DNA of 64,000 nucleotides. Source: Desulfovibrio sp. (GTDB lineage: Bacteria > Desulfobacterota > Desulfovibrionia > Desulfovibrionales > Desulfovibrionaceae). Numbering within the stretch: the stretch's first letter is position 1; every line of letters starts with the position of its first letter. Both the position numbers and the translations under genes were made by a program. A model generated the notes under the pieces. The model saw only the letters and a program-made list of their open reading frames with translations. It had not been told where the DNA came from and did no database searches. The stretch is from positions 1-64,000 of the forward strand of contig JALHJW010000011.1 of assembly GCA_022839785.1 (NCBI GenBank), read 5' to 3'. Of this stretch, positions 25,241-35,268 are shown one piece after another.

Positions 25241-26562
25241 GCCGCGCGGCCCTGCCTGCCGCGGCCCGCGCCTGGCTGCTCTACGACTGGGCCAACTCGG
25301 CCTACATCCTGACCGTGGCCACGGCCGTGCTGCCCGCCTGGTTCGCGGCCGGGATCGTGGGGCCGGGCGGGGCCGAGGTCTTCGGGCTGCACGCCTCGGC
25401 CACCACGCTCTGGGGGCTGACCGTGGGGCTCTCGGCCCTGGCGGTCTTCGCCCTGGCCCCGGTGCTCGGCGCGGCGGCCGATCTCTCGGGCCGGGCCGGC
25501 GCGTTCCTGCGCTTCTTCTGCCTCTCGGGCGCGGTCTGCGCCTTCGCCCTGGCCTTTTGCGGGCCGGGCGACGCGGCCGCGGTCATGCTCCTCTTCGCCG
25601 CGGCCCAGGGCTGCTTCAACTGCGCCAACGTCTTCTACGACAGCTTCCTCACGCGCGTGGCCGCGCCCGGCGACGAGGACCGCGTCTCGGGCGCGGGTTT
25701 CGCCTGGGGCTATGCGGGCGGCGGACTGCATTTCCTGCTGGCGCTGTTGCTCATGGCCTTCCACGAGCGTCTGGGCCTCTCCAAGGATCTGGCCGCGCGC
25801 CTCGCCATCGCCTCGGCCGCGCTGTGGTGGGCGGGCTTCGCCCTGCCCGCGTTCCGCGCCCTGCGCGACGAGGAGGGGCGCGGCGGCGGTCCGTCCCTGT
25901 GGCTGCGCCGCGGGTTCGGCGAGGCCGTGGAAACCGCCCGCGTCCTGGCGCGCGGCGGCCCGGCCGCGACCTTCCTCCTGGCCTACCTGCTCTACAACGA
26001 CGGCATCCAGACCACCATCGGCATGGCCACCATCTACGGCGCGGAGGAGATGGGGCTGTCCGCCACCGCGCTGATGCTCACCCTGCTGGCCATCCAGGCC
26101 GTGGCGCTTTTCGGGGCGCTGGGCTTCTCGCGCCTCGCGGGCCGCATCGGGGCCAGACGCGCCATCCTCGTCAGTCTCGTGATCTGGACCGGCGTGGCCT
26201 GCTCGGCCTTCTTCGTGCGCACCGCCGCGCAGTACTTCCTGCTCGGCGGCGTGGTCGGGCTGGTCCTGGGCGGCTCCCAGGCGCTCTCGCGCTCGCTCTA
26301 CGCCCGCCTCGCGCCCGAGGACAGCCAGGCAAGCTGGTTCGGCTATTTCTCCGTGGTCACTAAATTCTCCGCCGTGGGCGGGCCGCTCGTCTTCGCGGCC
26401 GTGCGCCATTTCACCGGCTCCTCCCGTCCGGCCGTGCTGGTCGTGGCCGCCTTCTTCCTGGCGGGCATGGCCCTCCTGGCCCGCGTGCGCGAGCCCGGAG
26501 GGCCGGGGCCCGGCCGGGATCAGGCGCTGCGCGCCGCGCCTCCCTCCAACTCCTCCCGGTAG
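25237..26562 (+). CDS. MFS transporter, UMF1 (Atg22-like) family
   Basis: 441 residues with twelve predicted membrane helices. The opening 'WLLYDWANSAYILTVATAVL' is the hallmark of the UMF1/Atg22-like MFS family, and 'NCANVFYDSFLTRVA' and 'YNDGIQTTIGMATIYG' are also typical. In yeast the relative exports amino acids from the vacuole; bacterial substrates are unknown. The GTG start overlaps the stop of the repressor gene (GTGA), so the two are coupled. The 3' end overlaps the convergent ribB gene by 43 nt. Confidence 0.92.
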   Translation: MSRAALPAAARAWLLYDWANSAYILTVATAVLPAWFAAGIVGPGGAEVFGLHASATTLWGLTVGLSALAVFALAPVLGAAADLSGRAGAFLRFFCLSGAVCAFALAFCGPGDAAAVMLLFAAAQGCFNCANVFYDSFLTRVAAPGDEDRVSGAGFAWGYAGGGLHFLLALLLMAFHERLGLSKDLAARLAIASAALWWAGFALPAFRALRDEEGRGGGPSLWLRRGFGEAVETARVLARGGPAATFLLAYLLYNDGIQTTIGMATIYGAEEMGLSATALMLTLLAIQAVALFGALGFSRLAGRIGARRAILVSLVIWTGVACSAFFVRTAAQYFLLGGVVGLVLGGSQALSRSLYARLAPEDSQASWFGYFSVVTKFSAVGGPLVFAAVRHFTGSSRPAVLVVAAFFLAGMALLARVREPGGPGPGRDQALRAAPPSNSSR

Positions 26563-27182
26563 CGGACCAGATCGTCCACCGCGAGCACGGGGAAGCCGTG
26601 CCGCCCGGCAAAGGCCACCACCTCGGGCAGCCGGGCCATGGTCCCGTCCGGGTTGGTCAGTTCGCAGAGCACGCCGCACGGGACAAGCCCGGCCAGGCGC
26701 ATCAGGTCCACCGTGGCCTCGGTGTGGCCGCGCCGCTCCAGCACGCCCCCGGGCCGGGCCCGCAGCGGGAAGACGTGGCCGGGACGGCTAAGGTCCTCCG
26801 GCCGCGCGTCCGGAGCGGACGCCGCCCTGACCGTGCGCACCCGGTCCGCGGCCGAGACGCCGGTGCCCACGCCCTCGGCCGCCTCGACGGAGACCGTGAA
26901 GGCCGTGCCGAAGCGGCTGGAATTGGCGTCCGTCATCATGGGCAGCCTGAGCGCCGCGACCTTCTCGGGCGGCAGACAGAGGCAGACGATGCCGCTGCAC
27001 TCGCGGATGAGCATGGCCATCTGGGCCTCGGAGAGGGACTCGGCCGCGAAGATGAGGTCGCCCTCGTTCTCGCGCTCCTCGTCGTCTACGACCAGCACGC
27101 CCAGGCCCTGGCGCAGGGCTGTGAGCGCGCCTTCGACCCGCGTCGCCGGGTCGCCGAAACAGGAAAGCAGGGACTGATTCAT
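26520..27182 (-). CDS. ribB: 3,4-dihydroxy-2-butanone 4-phosphate synthase
   Basis: 220 residues, the stand-alone RibB form without a GTP cyclohydrolase II domain. It makes the four-carbon unit of riboflavin from ribulose 5-phosphate. Signatures: 'VVDDEERENEGDLIFAAE' (metal and substrate acidic loop), 'NSSRFGTAFTVSVEAAEGVG TGVSAADR' and 'SRPGHVFPLRARPGGVLERR GHTEA'. ATG 27182 has a GGAG site; an upstream in-frame start at 27245 is less likely. An FMN riboswitch precedes it, so FMN abundance should switch it off. Confidence 0.96.
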   Translation of the reverse strand: MNQSLLSCFGDPATRVEGALTALRQGLGVLVVDDEERENEGDLIFAAESLSEAQMAMLIRECSGIVCLCLPPEKVAALRLPMMTDANSSRFGTAFTVSVEAAEGVGTGVSAADRVRTVRAASAPDARPEDLSRPGHVFPLRARPGGVLERRGHTEATVDLMRLAGLVPCGVLCELTNPDGTMARLPEVVAFAGRHGFPVLAVDDLVRYREELEGGAARSA

Positions 27183-27301
27183 GGCAGGCTCCATTGTGCA
27201 AAATGGGTCACCAGAATCAGGGCGCAGGGACAGACAGCTGCCCAAAAACGGACGGGCAGCCGCGCGCAGGACCGATTCCCGCGCGGGGTGCTGACTGCCT
27301 T

Positions 27302-27443
27302 ATCCTCTTCCATCCGGACTCTGACCGTCGGCCCTGGCCTCGCACCAGGTCTGCTCGACCCTCCGCCGGGAGGCGGAGGCGCTCGCGGGCTCCCCGGACG
27401 CGCCGGGATACCGCCGGTGGGGAATTCCACCCCGCCCTGAGAA
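27302..27443 (-). promoter_or_regulatory. FMN riboswitch (RFN element)
   Basis: On the minus strand the RFN consensus is clear: GGGCGGGGTGGAATTCCCCA, CCGGCGGTATCCCGG, AGCCCGCGAGC, GGTCGAGCAGACC, AGGGCCGACGGTCAGAGTC and CGGATGGAAGAGGATA. It lies 120 nt upstream of ribB. Downstream, CCGCGCG/CGCGCGG (within 27260-27290) followed by TTTTT (27245-27249) could be the regulated terminator, less certain. Confidence 0.95.
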
Positions 27444-27454
27444 TAAGCAGCCGG

Positions 27455-27483
27455 ATAGTGGGCCAGGCAGGGCCGCGTGTCAA
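27455..27483 (-). promoter_or_regulatory. Sigma-70 promoter of the ribB transcript
   Basis: TTGACA (27483-27478) and CACTAT (27460-27455) are 17 nt apart; the start site would fall about 5 nt before the riboswitch, as expected. Confidence 0.6.
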
Positions 27484-27514
27484 TGCACCGGACGGACGGT
27501 CCGGTCGGGGGCGG

Positions 27515-28444
27515 CTAGCCCCGGCTGGCCCCCATCTCGCGCAGCCTGCGGGCGAGGACCACGATGGTGCGGGCGTAGGAGGCATCGTGGTTGTAGTGGT
27601 AGATGACCTTTTCCTGCCGCTCCTCGGACAGGCCCGGCTTCCAGCCGTGGAAGGCGAGGTAGTTGGCGATGGAGTGCAGGGCGTCGGCCGGGGTGAAGAG
27701 GTCCACCACGCCGTCCTTGTCCCCGTCCACGCCGAAACGCACCGCGTTGGTCGGCATGAACTGGCACAGGCCGATGGCCCCGTAGGGGGAGCTGCGGATG
27801 GAGAGCGGGTCCAGGTTGCTGGCCATTGCGTAGCCGATGAAGGCCACCAGTTCCTCGTAAGCCCAGTTGGCCTTCTGCCGCGTGCGCCTGACCAGCCACT
27901 GCTGCTGTTCGGGACTGAGCGAGTTCATGGGCAGGTAAGCCTGGACGAGCAGGAAGTCGTCGCACAAGGCCATGGAGGCCAGGGAAAGGAAGGCGTTGCC
28001 CTTGCCCAGATAGGAGCCGAGTCGGGTCTCCACGAGCAGGATGGCGACGAGTATCTCGCGGCTCACTCCGCGCTCCGCCTCCACGGCGTCCAGGGTGGCC
28101 CGGTTGTCGTCCATGAAGCGCAGTGCGTCGGCCAGCAGGCCGGGCTGCAGATAGCGCTCGTAGACGCGCGGCGCGGCCGGGGGCGTTTCGCGCGAGGGGG
28201 GCGGCGCGGTCTTGGCGCGCAGCAGCGCGACCATCTTGCGGGCCATGACCCGGGGCTGGAAGTTCACCTCGGAACGGGAAAACAGCTGCTCCAGATAGTC
28301 GTGCGGCAGGCCGTCCTCGGTCAGGCGCTCGATGAGCGGCCGCCAGACCGTGGCCTGTCCCTGCGTCGCCCCGGGGGCGGGCAGAAGCAGGCAGGCTGCG
28401 GCCGCCAGGGCGGCCAGAAGGAGCATCGGGTGTCGGCGTCGCAT
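27515..28444 (-). CDS. Lytic murein transglycosylase B-like protein
   Basis: 309 residues, MltB/SLT_2 family. Signal peptide about residues 1-27. The catalytic Glu is in 'ILLVETRLGSYLGKGNAFLS', followed by 'LARRTRQKANWAYEELVAFI'-like helices, 'SPYGAIGLCQFMPTNAVRFG' and 'DLFTPADALHSIANYLAFHG', all typical of MltB. It cleaves peptidoglycan to anhydro-muropeptides in the periplasm. I see no lipobox, so it may be soluble. Divided from the next gene by 80 nt. Confidence 0.92.
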   Translation of the reverse strand: MRRRHPMLLLAALAAAACLLLPAPGATQGQATVWRPLIERLTEDGLPHDYLEQLFSRSEVNFQPRVMARKMVALLRAKTAPPPSRETPPAAPRVYERYLQPGLLADALRFMDDNRATLDAVEAERGVSREILVAILLVETRLGSYLGKGNAFLSLASMALCDDFLLVQAYLPMNSLSPEQQQWLVRRTRQKANWAYEELVAFIGYAMASNLDPLSIRSSPYGAIGLCQFMPTNAVRFGVDGDKDGVVDLFTPADALHSIANYLAFHGWKPGLSEERQEKVIYHYNHDASYARTIVVLARRLREMGASRG

Positions 28445-28524
28445 GGTTTTGGGACCGCTGGCGCGGTCCGGTCAAACTAACGCCGCGGCCAGCCCCTGTC
28501 CAGCCTCCTCCAATGTCCCGCCCG

Positions 28525-29160
28525 CTACCCCTCCAGCAGCGCGGCGACGTGGCCGCGCACCGCGCCGAAGACCTCGTCCGGCGAGCCCCCCGCGTCCACG
28601 ACGCGGAAGCGGCCGGGATGCAGGGCGGCCCAGGCCAGGTAGCCCTCGCGGATGCGGTGGTGGAATTCGAGGTGCTCGGCCTCGAAGCGGCCTTCGCTCC
28701 TGTGCGTCCCGCCCGCGAGGTTGCGGGCCAGGGCGCGGCGCAGGCCGACCTCGGGGTCGATGTCGAGGAGGATGGTCAGATCGGGCCAGCTCCCGGCCAC
28801 GGCCACGTCGTTGAAGGCGTGCAGGAGTTTGGGGTCCAGCCCCCGGCCGTAGCCCTGGTAGACCACGGTGGAGTCGGCGAAGCGGTCCGAGAGCACGGTC
28901 TTGCCCTGGTCCAGGGCGGGCTTGATCAGGGTGGCCACGTGCTGGGCGCGGTCCGCGAGATAGAGGAAGAGTTCGGCCGGGCCGGTGATGTCCGTGCTCT
29001 CCATGGAGAGCAGGATGCGGCGAAGCTCGCCGCCCAGGCGGGAGCCGCCCGGCTCGCGGGTGATGACCGGCTCCTGCCCCCTGGCGCGCAGCCAGTCGGC
29101 GAGCAGGGTGATCTGGGTGGACTTGCCCGTGCCCTCTATGCCTTCAAAGGTAACAAACAT
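28525..29160 (-). CDS. tmk: Thymidylate kinase
   Basis: 211 residues. P-loop 'FEGIEGTGKSTQ' at the N-terminus, dTMP-binding 'TREPGGSRLGGELR' and 'DRFADSTVVYQGYGRGLD' (DRY/F-type motif), and 'DLTILLDIDPEVGLRR'. It phosphorylates dTMP to dTDP. ATG 29160 has an AAGGAG site; the first 25 nt overlap the end of the upstream YhaM-like gene. Confidence 0.97.
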   Translation of the reverse strand: MFVTFEGIEGTGKSTQITLLADWLRARGQEPVITREPGGSRLGGELRRILLSMESTDITGPAELFLYLADRAQHVATLIKPALDQGKTVLSDRFADSTVVYQGYGRGLDPKLLHAFNDVAVAGSWPDLTILLDIDPEVGLRRALARNLAGGTHRSEGRFEAEHLEFHHRIREGYLAWAALHPGRFRVVDAGGSPDEVFGAVRGHVAALLEG

Positions 29161-30158
29161 TGCGCCGGCTCCTTGCTGCCGTTCCTGGACTCGGGCCTGG
29201 GGGTGGGCTCGGGCCGGTAGAGGAAGCGCTCCAGGGAGCGCACGTAGGGGGACCAGGATCCGTCCGGCGCGTCCGCGTCGAAGGCCGAGTCCAGGGTGCC
29301 GAGCTTGGAGTCCATCTGATCGGCGAAATGCAGGATCAGGGCCTCGGCGGTCTTGGGCCGTTTGGGCGAACCGTAGGCCAGTTCGCCGTGGTGCGCCAGG
29401 ATCATGTGCTTGAGGTGCAGGGCCAGGCCCGGTTCGAGCCTGGCCTTGCGCACGAAGGGTTCGAGAACCTCGATGCCGAGCTGGATGTGGCCGATCAGGC
29501 GGCCCTCGTCCGTGAAGTCTTGGGCCAGGCCGCCGGACAGCTCCCAGGCCTTGCCCAGGTCGTGGAAGGCCGCGGCCGCGAGCAGGGCCTGGCCGTCGAG
29601 CCGGGGATAGAGCCCGGTCGCCGCGTGACAGATCCGGCACACGGCCAGGGTATGTTCCAGCAGTCCGCCCTGGTAGGCGTGGTGGATGGATTTTGCTCCG
29701 GGCGCGGCCAGGAGGCGGGCGCGCGTCTCCCCGTCGTTCAGCACCGAGGAGCAGAGCTTGCGCCAGGGCTTGTGGGAAAGGTTGTCCTTGAGCAGCTCCT
29801 CGAGGCGGCGCAGCAGCTCCTCGGGCGGCACGCTGCTCATGGGCAGCAGCCCGGCCAGGGCGGCGTGGTCCAGGTCGGCCTCGACGAACTCCAGTTCGCG
29901 CACGTTGACCTGGGGCTTGTCGCGGTAGCTTTCCACCTGACCCGAGACGCGGGCCACCTGTCCGGCGGCCAGGGCCGGATAGTTCTGGGCCGCGGGGCTC
30001 CATATCTTGGCCTCGATGCGGCCGGAGCGGTCGGAAAGGGTCAGGCTCCAGTAGGGGCCGCCCCGAGAGGTGGCCTGCTTGGCCTCGGCGATGACGAAGA
30101 GGTCGCTGACGGATTGGCCCGGGGCCAGGTCCTGGACGAAGGCGGTCTTGAGGCTCAT
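29136..30158 (-). CDS. YhaM-like 3'-5' exoribonuclease (OB fold plus HD domain)
   Basis: 340 residues. An N-terminal OB fold (about 15-95: 'SDLFVIAEAKQATSRGGPYW', 'GRIEAKIWSP') is followed by an HD phosphohydrolase domain with 'SIHHAYQGGLLEHTLAVCRI' and 'AAAFHDLGKAWEL', then 'HMILAHHGELAYGSPKRPKT'. The order and length match YhaM/CBF1, a 3'-5' exonuclease that trims RNA and some DNA. It overlaps tmk by 25 nt and is the first gene of the unit. Confidence 0.9.
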   Translation of the reverse strand: MSLKTAFVQDLAPGQSVSDLFVIAEAKQATSRGGPYWSLTLSDRSGRIEAKIWSPAAQNYPALAAGQVARVSGQVESYRDKPQVNVRELEFVEADLDHAALAGLLPMSSVPPEELLRRLEELLKDNLSHKPWRKLCSSVLNDGETRARLLAAPGAKSIHHAYQGGLLEHTLAVCRICHAATGLYPRLDGQALLAAAAFHDLGKAWELSGGLAQDFTDEGRLIGHIQLGIEVLEPFVRKARLEPGLALHLKHMILAHHGELAYGSPKRPKTAEALILHFADQMDSKLGTLDSAFDADAPDGSWSPYVRSLERFLYRPEPTPRPESRNGSKEPAQCLLPLKA

Positions 30159-30388
30159 GCGCTTGCGAAACTCCGGCGGCTGCCCTATTGCCCGAAGCGG
30201 AGACGGTCTGCCGTTCCGCGCTTCCGGCGATGCGGGGTGGTCTCCGCGCGCGGCGCGGGCAGTGTGTGAAGTGCCCTGAAGGGGCGGGACTTGTCAAATG
30301 GCGCGCGCCCGCGTAAGCCCTTGCCTGCCCCGGGACGAGGGACGGGCGGCGGCCCGGGCCGCGCCGTCCGGGGCGCGAAGGACGAAGC

Positions 30389-31159
30389 ATGCGCATTCTG
30401 CTGACCAACGACGACGGCATCCAGGCCGTGGGCCTGCGCGCCCTGTACAACGCCTTCACCGGCGCGGGACACGACGTGCTGTGCGCCGCGCCCATCTCCG
30501 AGATGTCCGCGGTGGGACACGCAGTGACCCTCTCCTCGCCCCTGCGCGTGAAACGTTTCCAGGAGAACGGCTTCCGGGGCTTCGGCATCTCCGGCACCCC
30601 GGCGGACTGCGTCAAGCTCGGCCTGTCCGCGCTGGCCGAGGGCGAGCCGGACCTGGTGGTCTCGGGCATCAACGCCGGGGGCAACTGCGGCGTGGACATC
30701 CTCTACTCCGGCACGGTCTCCGCGGCCACCGAGGGCGCGCTCACGGGGCTGCCCGCCCTGGCCGTGTCCTACGATCACTTCAATCCCACGGATCTTTCGG
30801 AGCAGGCGGCCTGGGTGGCGGATTTCGCGGCGCGGCTGGACTGGGACCGGGTCCGGCGCGGCTGCGTGCTGAACCTGAACTTTCCGGCCCGTCCCCTGGC
30901 CGGGACCAGGGGGCTTCGGATCTGCCGCCACACGCGGGCGGCCTACCGCGACTGGTACGACCGCCGCACCGATCCGCGCGGCCGGGAATATTTCTGGCTC
31001 GACGGCGTCATCCCGCCCGAGCAGCTTTCCCCGGACACGGACCGGGCGCTGCTCAGCGAAGGATACATCACCTTAACCCCGCTGCGTTTCGACTTCACCG
31101 ACTACGAGGTCGCGGAAGTCCTGAAGGACGCGGCCGGGAAGATCACGGAACGAGGATGA
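30389..31159 (+). CDS. surE: 5'/3'-nucleotidase SurE
   Basis: 256 residues. The metal-binding N-terminus 'MRILLTNDDGIQAVGLRAL', 'SEMSAVGHAVTLSSPLRV', 'SGTPADCVKLGL' and 'VVSGINAGGNCGVDILYSGT' are the SurE signatures. It dephosphorylates nucleoside monophosphates and possibly polyphosphate in stationary phase. The gene overlaps or abuts the small lipoprotein gene that follows. Confidence 0.97.
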   Translation: MRILLTNDDGIQAVGLRALYNAFTGAGHDVLCAAPISEMSAVGHAVTLSSPLRVKRFQENGFRGFGISGTPADCVKLGLSALAEGEPDLVVSGINAGGNCGVDILYSGTVSAATEGALTGLPALAVSYDHFNPTDLSEQAAWVADFAARLDWDRVRRGCVLNLNFPARPLAGTRGLRICRHTRAAYRDWYDRRTDPRGREYFWLDGVIPPEQLSPDTDRALLSEGYITLTPLRFDFTDYEVAEVLKDAAGKITERG

Positions 31160-31161
31160 AC

Positions 31162-31698
31162 ATGAGAAAGCTGCTGATCGCCGCCCTGTGCGTGGCTGTT
31201 ATGGGTCTGGCCGCCTGCAACCAGGACAAGGGGAAGCCGCGCGTGGCCGTGGTGGACGCCGACAAGGTCCTGTCCGAGTGCCAGGCGGGCAAGAAGGGCA
31301 TGGACGCGCTGCGCGCCATGAGCGAGGAGATTTCCGCCAAGCTCAAGACGATGGAAGCCGAGATGGGCGAGAACGGCGACAAGTCCCAGGAGAAGATGCA
31401 GGCCTTCCAGCAGGCCCTGGGACAGGCCCGCAACGAGATCAACCGCGAGCAGATGCGCCTCATGGGCCTTCTGCAGAAGGGCTTTGACGAGGCTGTCGAG
31501 GAGTACCGCGCCAAGAACGGCCTGGACGTGATCCTGCTGCGCGAACAGGCCCTGGCCGTGGCCCCCGAGGCGGACGCCAGCAAGGCCATCATCGCGGCCC
31601 TGGACGCCAAGAACATCGACATCTCCAAGCCCGCCGAGGCCGCCCCCGAGGCCCCGGCCGCTCCGGCCAACAAGCCCGCCGAGGGCAAGGCCCAGTAG
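31162..31698 (+). CDS. OmpH/Skp-like lipoprotein
   Basis: 178 residues. Signal peptide with lipobox LAAC (Cys about residue 18), then 'PRVAVVDADKVLSECQAGKK' and a long coiled coil (about 45-125), the layout of the Skp/OmpH family, ending with an Ala/Pro/Glu-rich tail. Skp is a periplasmic chaperone for outer-membrane proteins; a lipidated form is seen in some deltaproteobacteria. ATG 31162 is 6 nt from a GAGG site; ATG 31156 overlapping the surE stop is the alternative. Confidence 0.8.
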   Translation: MRKLLIAALCVAVMGLAACNQDKGKPRVAVVDADKVLSECQAGKKGMDALRAMSEEISAKLKTMEAEMGENGDKSQEKMQAFQQALGQARNEINREQMRLMGLLQKGFDEAVEEYRAKNGLDVILLREQALAVAPEADASKAIIAALDAKNIDISKPAEAAPEAPAAPANKPAEGKAQ

Positions 31699-31724
31699 AC
31701 GCGGCCGCGTTCTGTGCGCCAGGA

Positions 31725-31755
31725 GGCGGGAAGGGTTGCCCTTCCCGCCTTTTTT
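31725..31755 (+). terminator. Rho-independent terminator of surE unit
   Basis: GGCGGGAAGGG (31725-31735) pairs perfectly with CCCTTCCCGCC (31739-31749) around a 3-nt loop and is followed by TTTTTT. Confidence 0.95.
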
Positions 31756-32972
31756 CATCGGGTCCGGGCGAGCATGCCCAAGGCCGCCACGAGGACCTCG
31801 GGCGCGGAGGCCACGGCGTGGGCCGGGCAGATGCCCGGGAGTTGCGCCGCGAGCCCGGCGTCCCGCGTGACCAGCACGGCGAAGGGGGAGGGGGAGCGCG
31901 CCGCGGCCTCGGCCAGCATGGGCAGGTCGGCCGCCGTGTCGCCGCAGGCCAGGACCGGCCCGGCGGCCAGCCCGAGGCCCAGGGCGTCGTCGAGGAAACG
32001 CACGGCCTCGGCCTTGCCGAAGCCGCGGCCGGTTCCGTCCAGGGGGGGCATGATCTCGATGTCCAGGCCGGTGTCCTCCACGGTGAGGCCGAGTGCCGCG
32101 GCCAGCGCGCCCACACGGCGCAGGAAGCGTTCGGACGCGGCGGCCGGGACGGAGCCGGTCGCGTCCTGCCGGGCCACGGTGAGCTGGCCCGCCTTGACCT
32201 GCAGGCCCGAGCCGACGAGCCCGAAGAGGCGGTTGTCCGGAATCGCCAGGAGCGCCTCCAGCGTTTCGGCCATGCGCCGCAGCAGGGCCTGTTGTGCGGG
32301 CTCCGGAAGGATTTCGTGGCGGCGGCCCGCGCGGTCCAGGCACTCGCGGCCCTTGGAGCCCGCGAGATCGAAGACGGCGGGCGGCATGGTCAGGACCTCC
32401 TGCAGCCCGGCCAGGGGGCCGGAGGAGAGGAGCACGGCGCGGCGGGCCCGGCTGCGCGCGAAGCCGCAGAGCATGACCGCGTTCCAGACGGGCTGGATGG
32501 AGGAGCGGTAGCGGCCGCAGTACCCGGCCACGGTGCCGTCGCGGTCCGTGAGCCAGGCCTGCAGGATGCCGGGGCAGGCCGCCTGCAGGGTGTCGGCCAG
32601 GGCCCGGGCCTCGGCCGCGAGACCCGGGCGCGCTGCGGCAAGGTGCGCGAAAAGCGCCTCGCGTCCCTGCTCCAAAAAGACGATGTCCGCGTCCAGCCCC
32701 GCCAGTTCGTCGCCGATGTCCGCCTCGACCGCGAGGTCTGGCCCGGCCTGCAGGACGCGGCGCGCGCCCGCCCCCGGCAGGGCGTGGAGCGCGGCGCGGA
32801 GGCGGCGGAGCCGCCCGGCCGCGTCCGCCGCGCCGGGCGACGGGGTCCCGCCCTCCAGGATGGCGGCGGCCGCTGCCCGTCGCACCCGGGCCGAGGCGGC
32901 CATCAGGCCGTAGAACTCCTCCAGGGAGCGGATGCCCGTGGCGGGCGGGGATTCGGGCCGGGCGGGGGGCAT
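31755..32972 (-). CDS. HAD-IIB type phosphatase, trehalose-6-phosphate phosphatase-like
   Basis: 405 residues from ATG 32972 (a GTG at 33026 would add 18). An N-terminal helical extension of about 130 residues precedes a HAD domain: nucleophile motif 'WLTDRDGTVAGYCG', motif II 'AVLLSSGPLAG', cap segment, then 'DIEIMPPLDGTGRGFGKAEA' and the acidic 'GPVLACGDTAADLPMLAEA'. The order is that of HAD-IIB sugar phosphatases such as trehalose-6-phosphate phosphatase. No synthase gene is next to it, so the substrate is not settled. Confidence 0.75.
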   Translation of the reverse strand: MPPARPESPPATGIRSLEEFYGLMAASARVRRAAAAAILEGGTPSPGAADAAGRLRRLRAALHALPGAGARRVLQAGPDLAVEADIGDELAGLDADIVFLEQGREALFAHLAAARPGLAAEARALADTLQAACPGILQAWLTDRDGTVAGYCGRYRSSIQPVWNAVMLCGFARSRARRAVLLSSGPLAGLQEVLTMPPAVFDLAGSKGRECLDRAGRRHEILPEPAQQALLRRMAETLEALLAIPDNRLFGLVGSGLQVKAGQLTVARQDATGSVPAAASERFLRRVGALAAALGLTVEDTGLDIEIMPPLDGTGRGFGKAEAVRFLDDALGLGLAAGPVLACGDTAADLPMLAEAAARSPSPFAVLVTRDAGLAAQLPGICPAHAVASAPEVLVAALGMLARTR

Positions 32973-33090
32973 ATGGCGCTGCCGTCCTTTGAAAAACGCG
33001 TCCCCGGCCGGGCGGAGGCGGGGCACGACGATCTGTAGCCAAAAGGCGGGAGCCGTGGCAAGGAGCCGCCCGCCCGGCGGCCCGGATTCA

Positions 33091-33120
33091 TTGACAGGAG
33101 GCAGGCAGCACGCCTATACA
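33091..33120 (+). promoter_or_regulatory. Sigma-70 promoter of fba-gap
   Basis: TTGACA (33091-33096) and TATACA (33115-33120) with an 18-nt spacer; close to consensus and 58 nt before the fba start codon. Confidence 0.8.
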
Positions 33121-33178
33121 ATCGGCGGTATCCACCCCTGTTTCCGCCCCGAATCCGACGACTCCACTGGAGGACTGC

Positions 33179-34102
33179 ATGCCGCTCGTATCCCCGAAGG
33201 AAATGTTCGCCAAGGCGTATGCCGGAAAATTCGCCGTCGGCGCCTTCAACGTGAACAACATGGAGATCATCCAGGGCATCATGGCCGCCGGAGCCGAGGA
33301 GCGCGCGCCGCTCATCCTCCAGGTCTCGGCCGGAGCCCGCAAATACGCCGGGCAGATCTACATCATGAAACTGATGGAGGCGGCCCTGTGCGAGACCGAC
33401 CTGCCCGTGGTGCTGCACCTGGACCATGGCCAGGACTTCGAGATCTGCAGGCAGGTCATCGAGGGCGGCTTCACCTCGGTGATGATCGACGGCTCGCACC
33501 ACGCCTTCGAGGAGAACATCCGGGTCACCAGGGAGGTCGTGGACTACGCCCACGACAAGGGCGTCTGGGTCGAGGCCGAGTTGGGCGTGCTGGCGGGCGT
33601 GGAGGACGAGGTCAGCGCCGAGCACAACATCTACACCGATCCGGACCAGGCCGTGGAGTTCGTGCAGCGCACGGGGTGCGACTCGCTGGCCATCGCCATC
33701 GGCACCAGCCACGGCGCGTACAAGTTCAAGTGCGAGCCCAAGCTCGACTTCGAGCGGCTGGAGAAGATTTCGGACATGCTGCCCGGCTACCCCCTGGTGC
33801 TGCATGGCGCGTCCTCGGTGCTGCCCGAGTTCGTGGCCATGGCCAACGCCTACGGCGGGGCCATCGGCGACGCCTGCGGCGTGCCCGAGCACCTGCTGCG
33901 CCGGGCCGCCACGTACGGGGTGTGCAAGATCAACATCGACACCGACATCCGCCTGGCCATGACCGCGGTGGTCCGCAAGCACTTCGCGGAGAAGCCGGGC
34001 GACTTCGATCCGCGCCAGTACCTCGGCCCCGCGCGCACGGCGGTCAAGGAGATGGTCCGGCACAAGATCCGCGAGGTGCTGGGCTGCAGCGGCGCGGCCT
34101 GA
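33179..34102 (+). CDS. fba: Class II fructose-bisphosphate aldolase
   Basis: 307 residues. N-terminal 'GAFNVNNMEIIQGIMAA', zinc motif 'VVLHLDHGQDFEICRQVIEG', 'SVMIDGSHHAFEENI', 'VEAELGVLAG', 'AIAIGTSHGAYKF' and 'LVLHGASSVLPEF', all class II aldolase signatures. It interconverts fructose 1,6-bisphosphate and triose phosphates. Start 33179 has a GGAGG site. It is followed 77 nt later by gap, the next glycolytic step. Confidence 0.97.
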   Translation: MPLVSPKEMFAKAYAGKFAVGAFNVNNMEIIQGIMAAGAEERAPLILQVSAGARKYAGQIYIMKLMEAALCETDLPVVLHLDHGQDFEICRQVIEGGFTSVMIDGSHHAFEENIRVTREVVDYAHDKGVWVEAELGVLAGVEDEVSAEHNIYTDPDQAVEFVQRTGCDSLAIAIGTSHGAYKFKCEPKLDFERLEKISDMLPGYPLVLHGASSVLPEFVAMANAYGGAIGDACGVPEHLLRRAATYGVCKINIDTDIRLAMTAVVRKHFAEKPGDFDPRQYLGPARTAVKEMVRHKIREVLGCSGAA

Positions 34103-34179
34103 CGGACGGCGAAAACCATGAACGCCCCGGCGGGAGTCCGCGCGGCGGCGGGCAACATTACAGAAAAGCGAGGCATGAC

Positions 34180-35172
<993 letters not shown>

Positions 35173-35192
35173 GCTGTCCCGCCTGCACGTCC

Positions 35193-35228
35193 GGGGGAAG
35201 GGAGACGTCTCCCTTCCCCCGTTCTTTT
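35193..35228 (+). terminator. Rho-independent terminator of fba-gap
   Basis: A 28-bp perfect palindrome (35193-35220, GGGGGAAGGGAGAC and its complement) followed by TTCTTTT. Confidence 0.9.
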
Positions 35229-35268
35229 GTGGCTTTACAGGAAGCGGGCGAGCCCCTAGATTCCTCCC

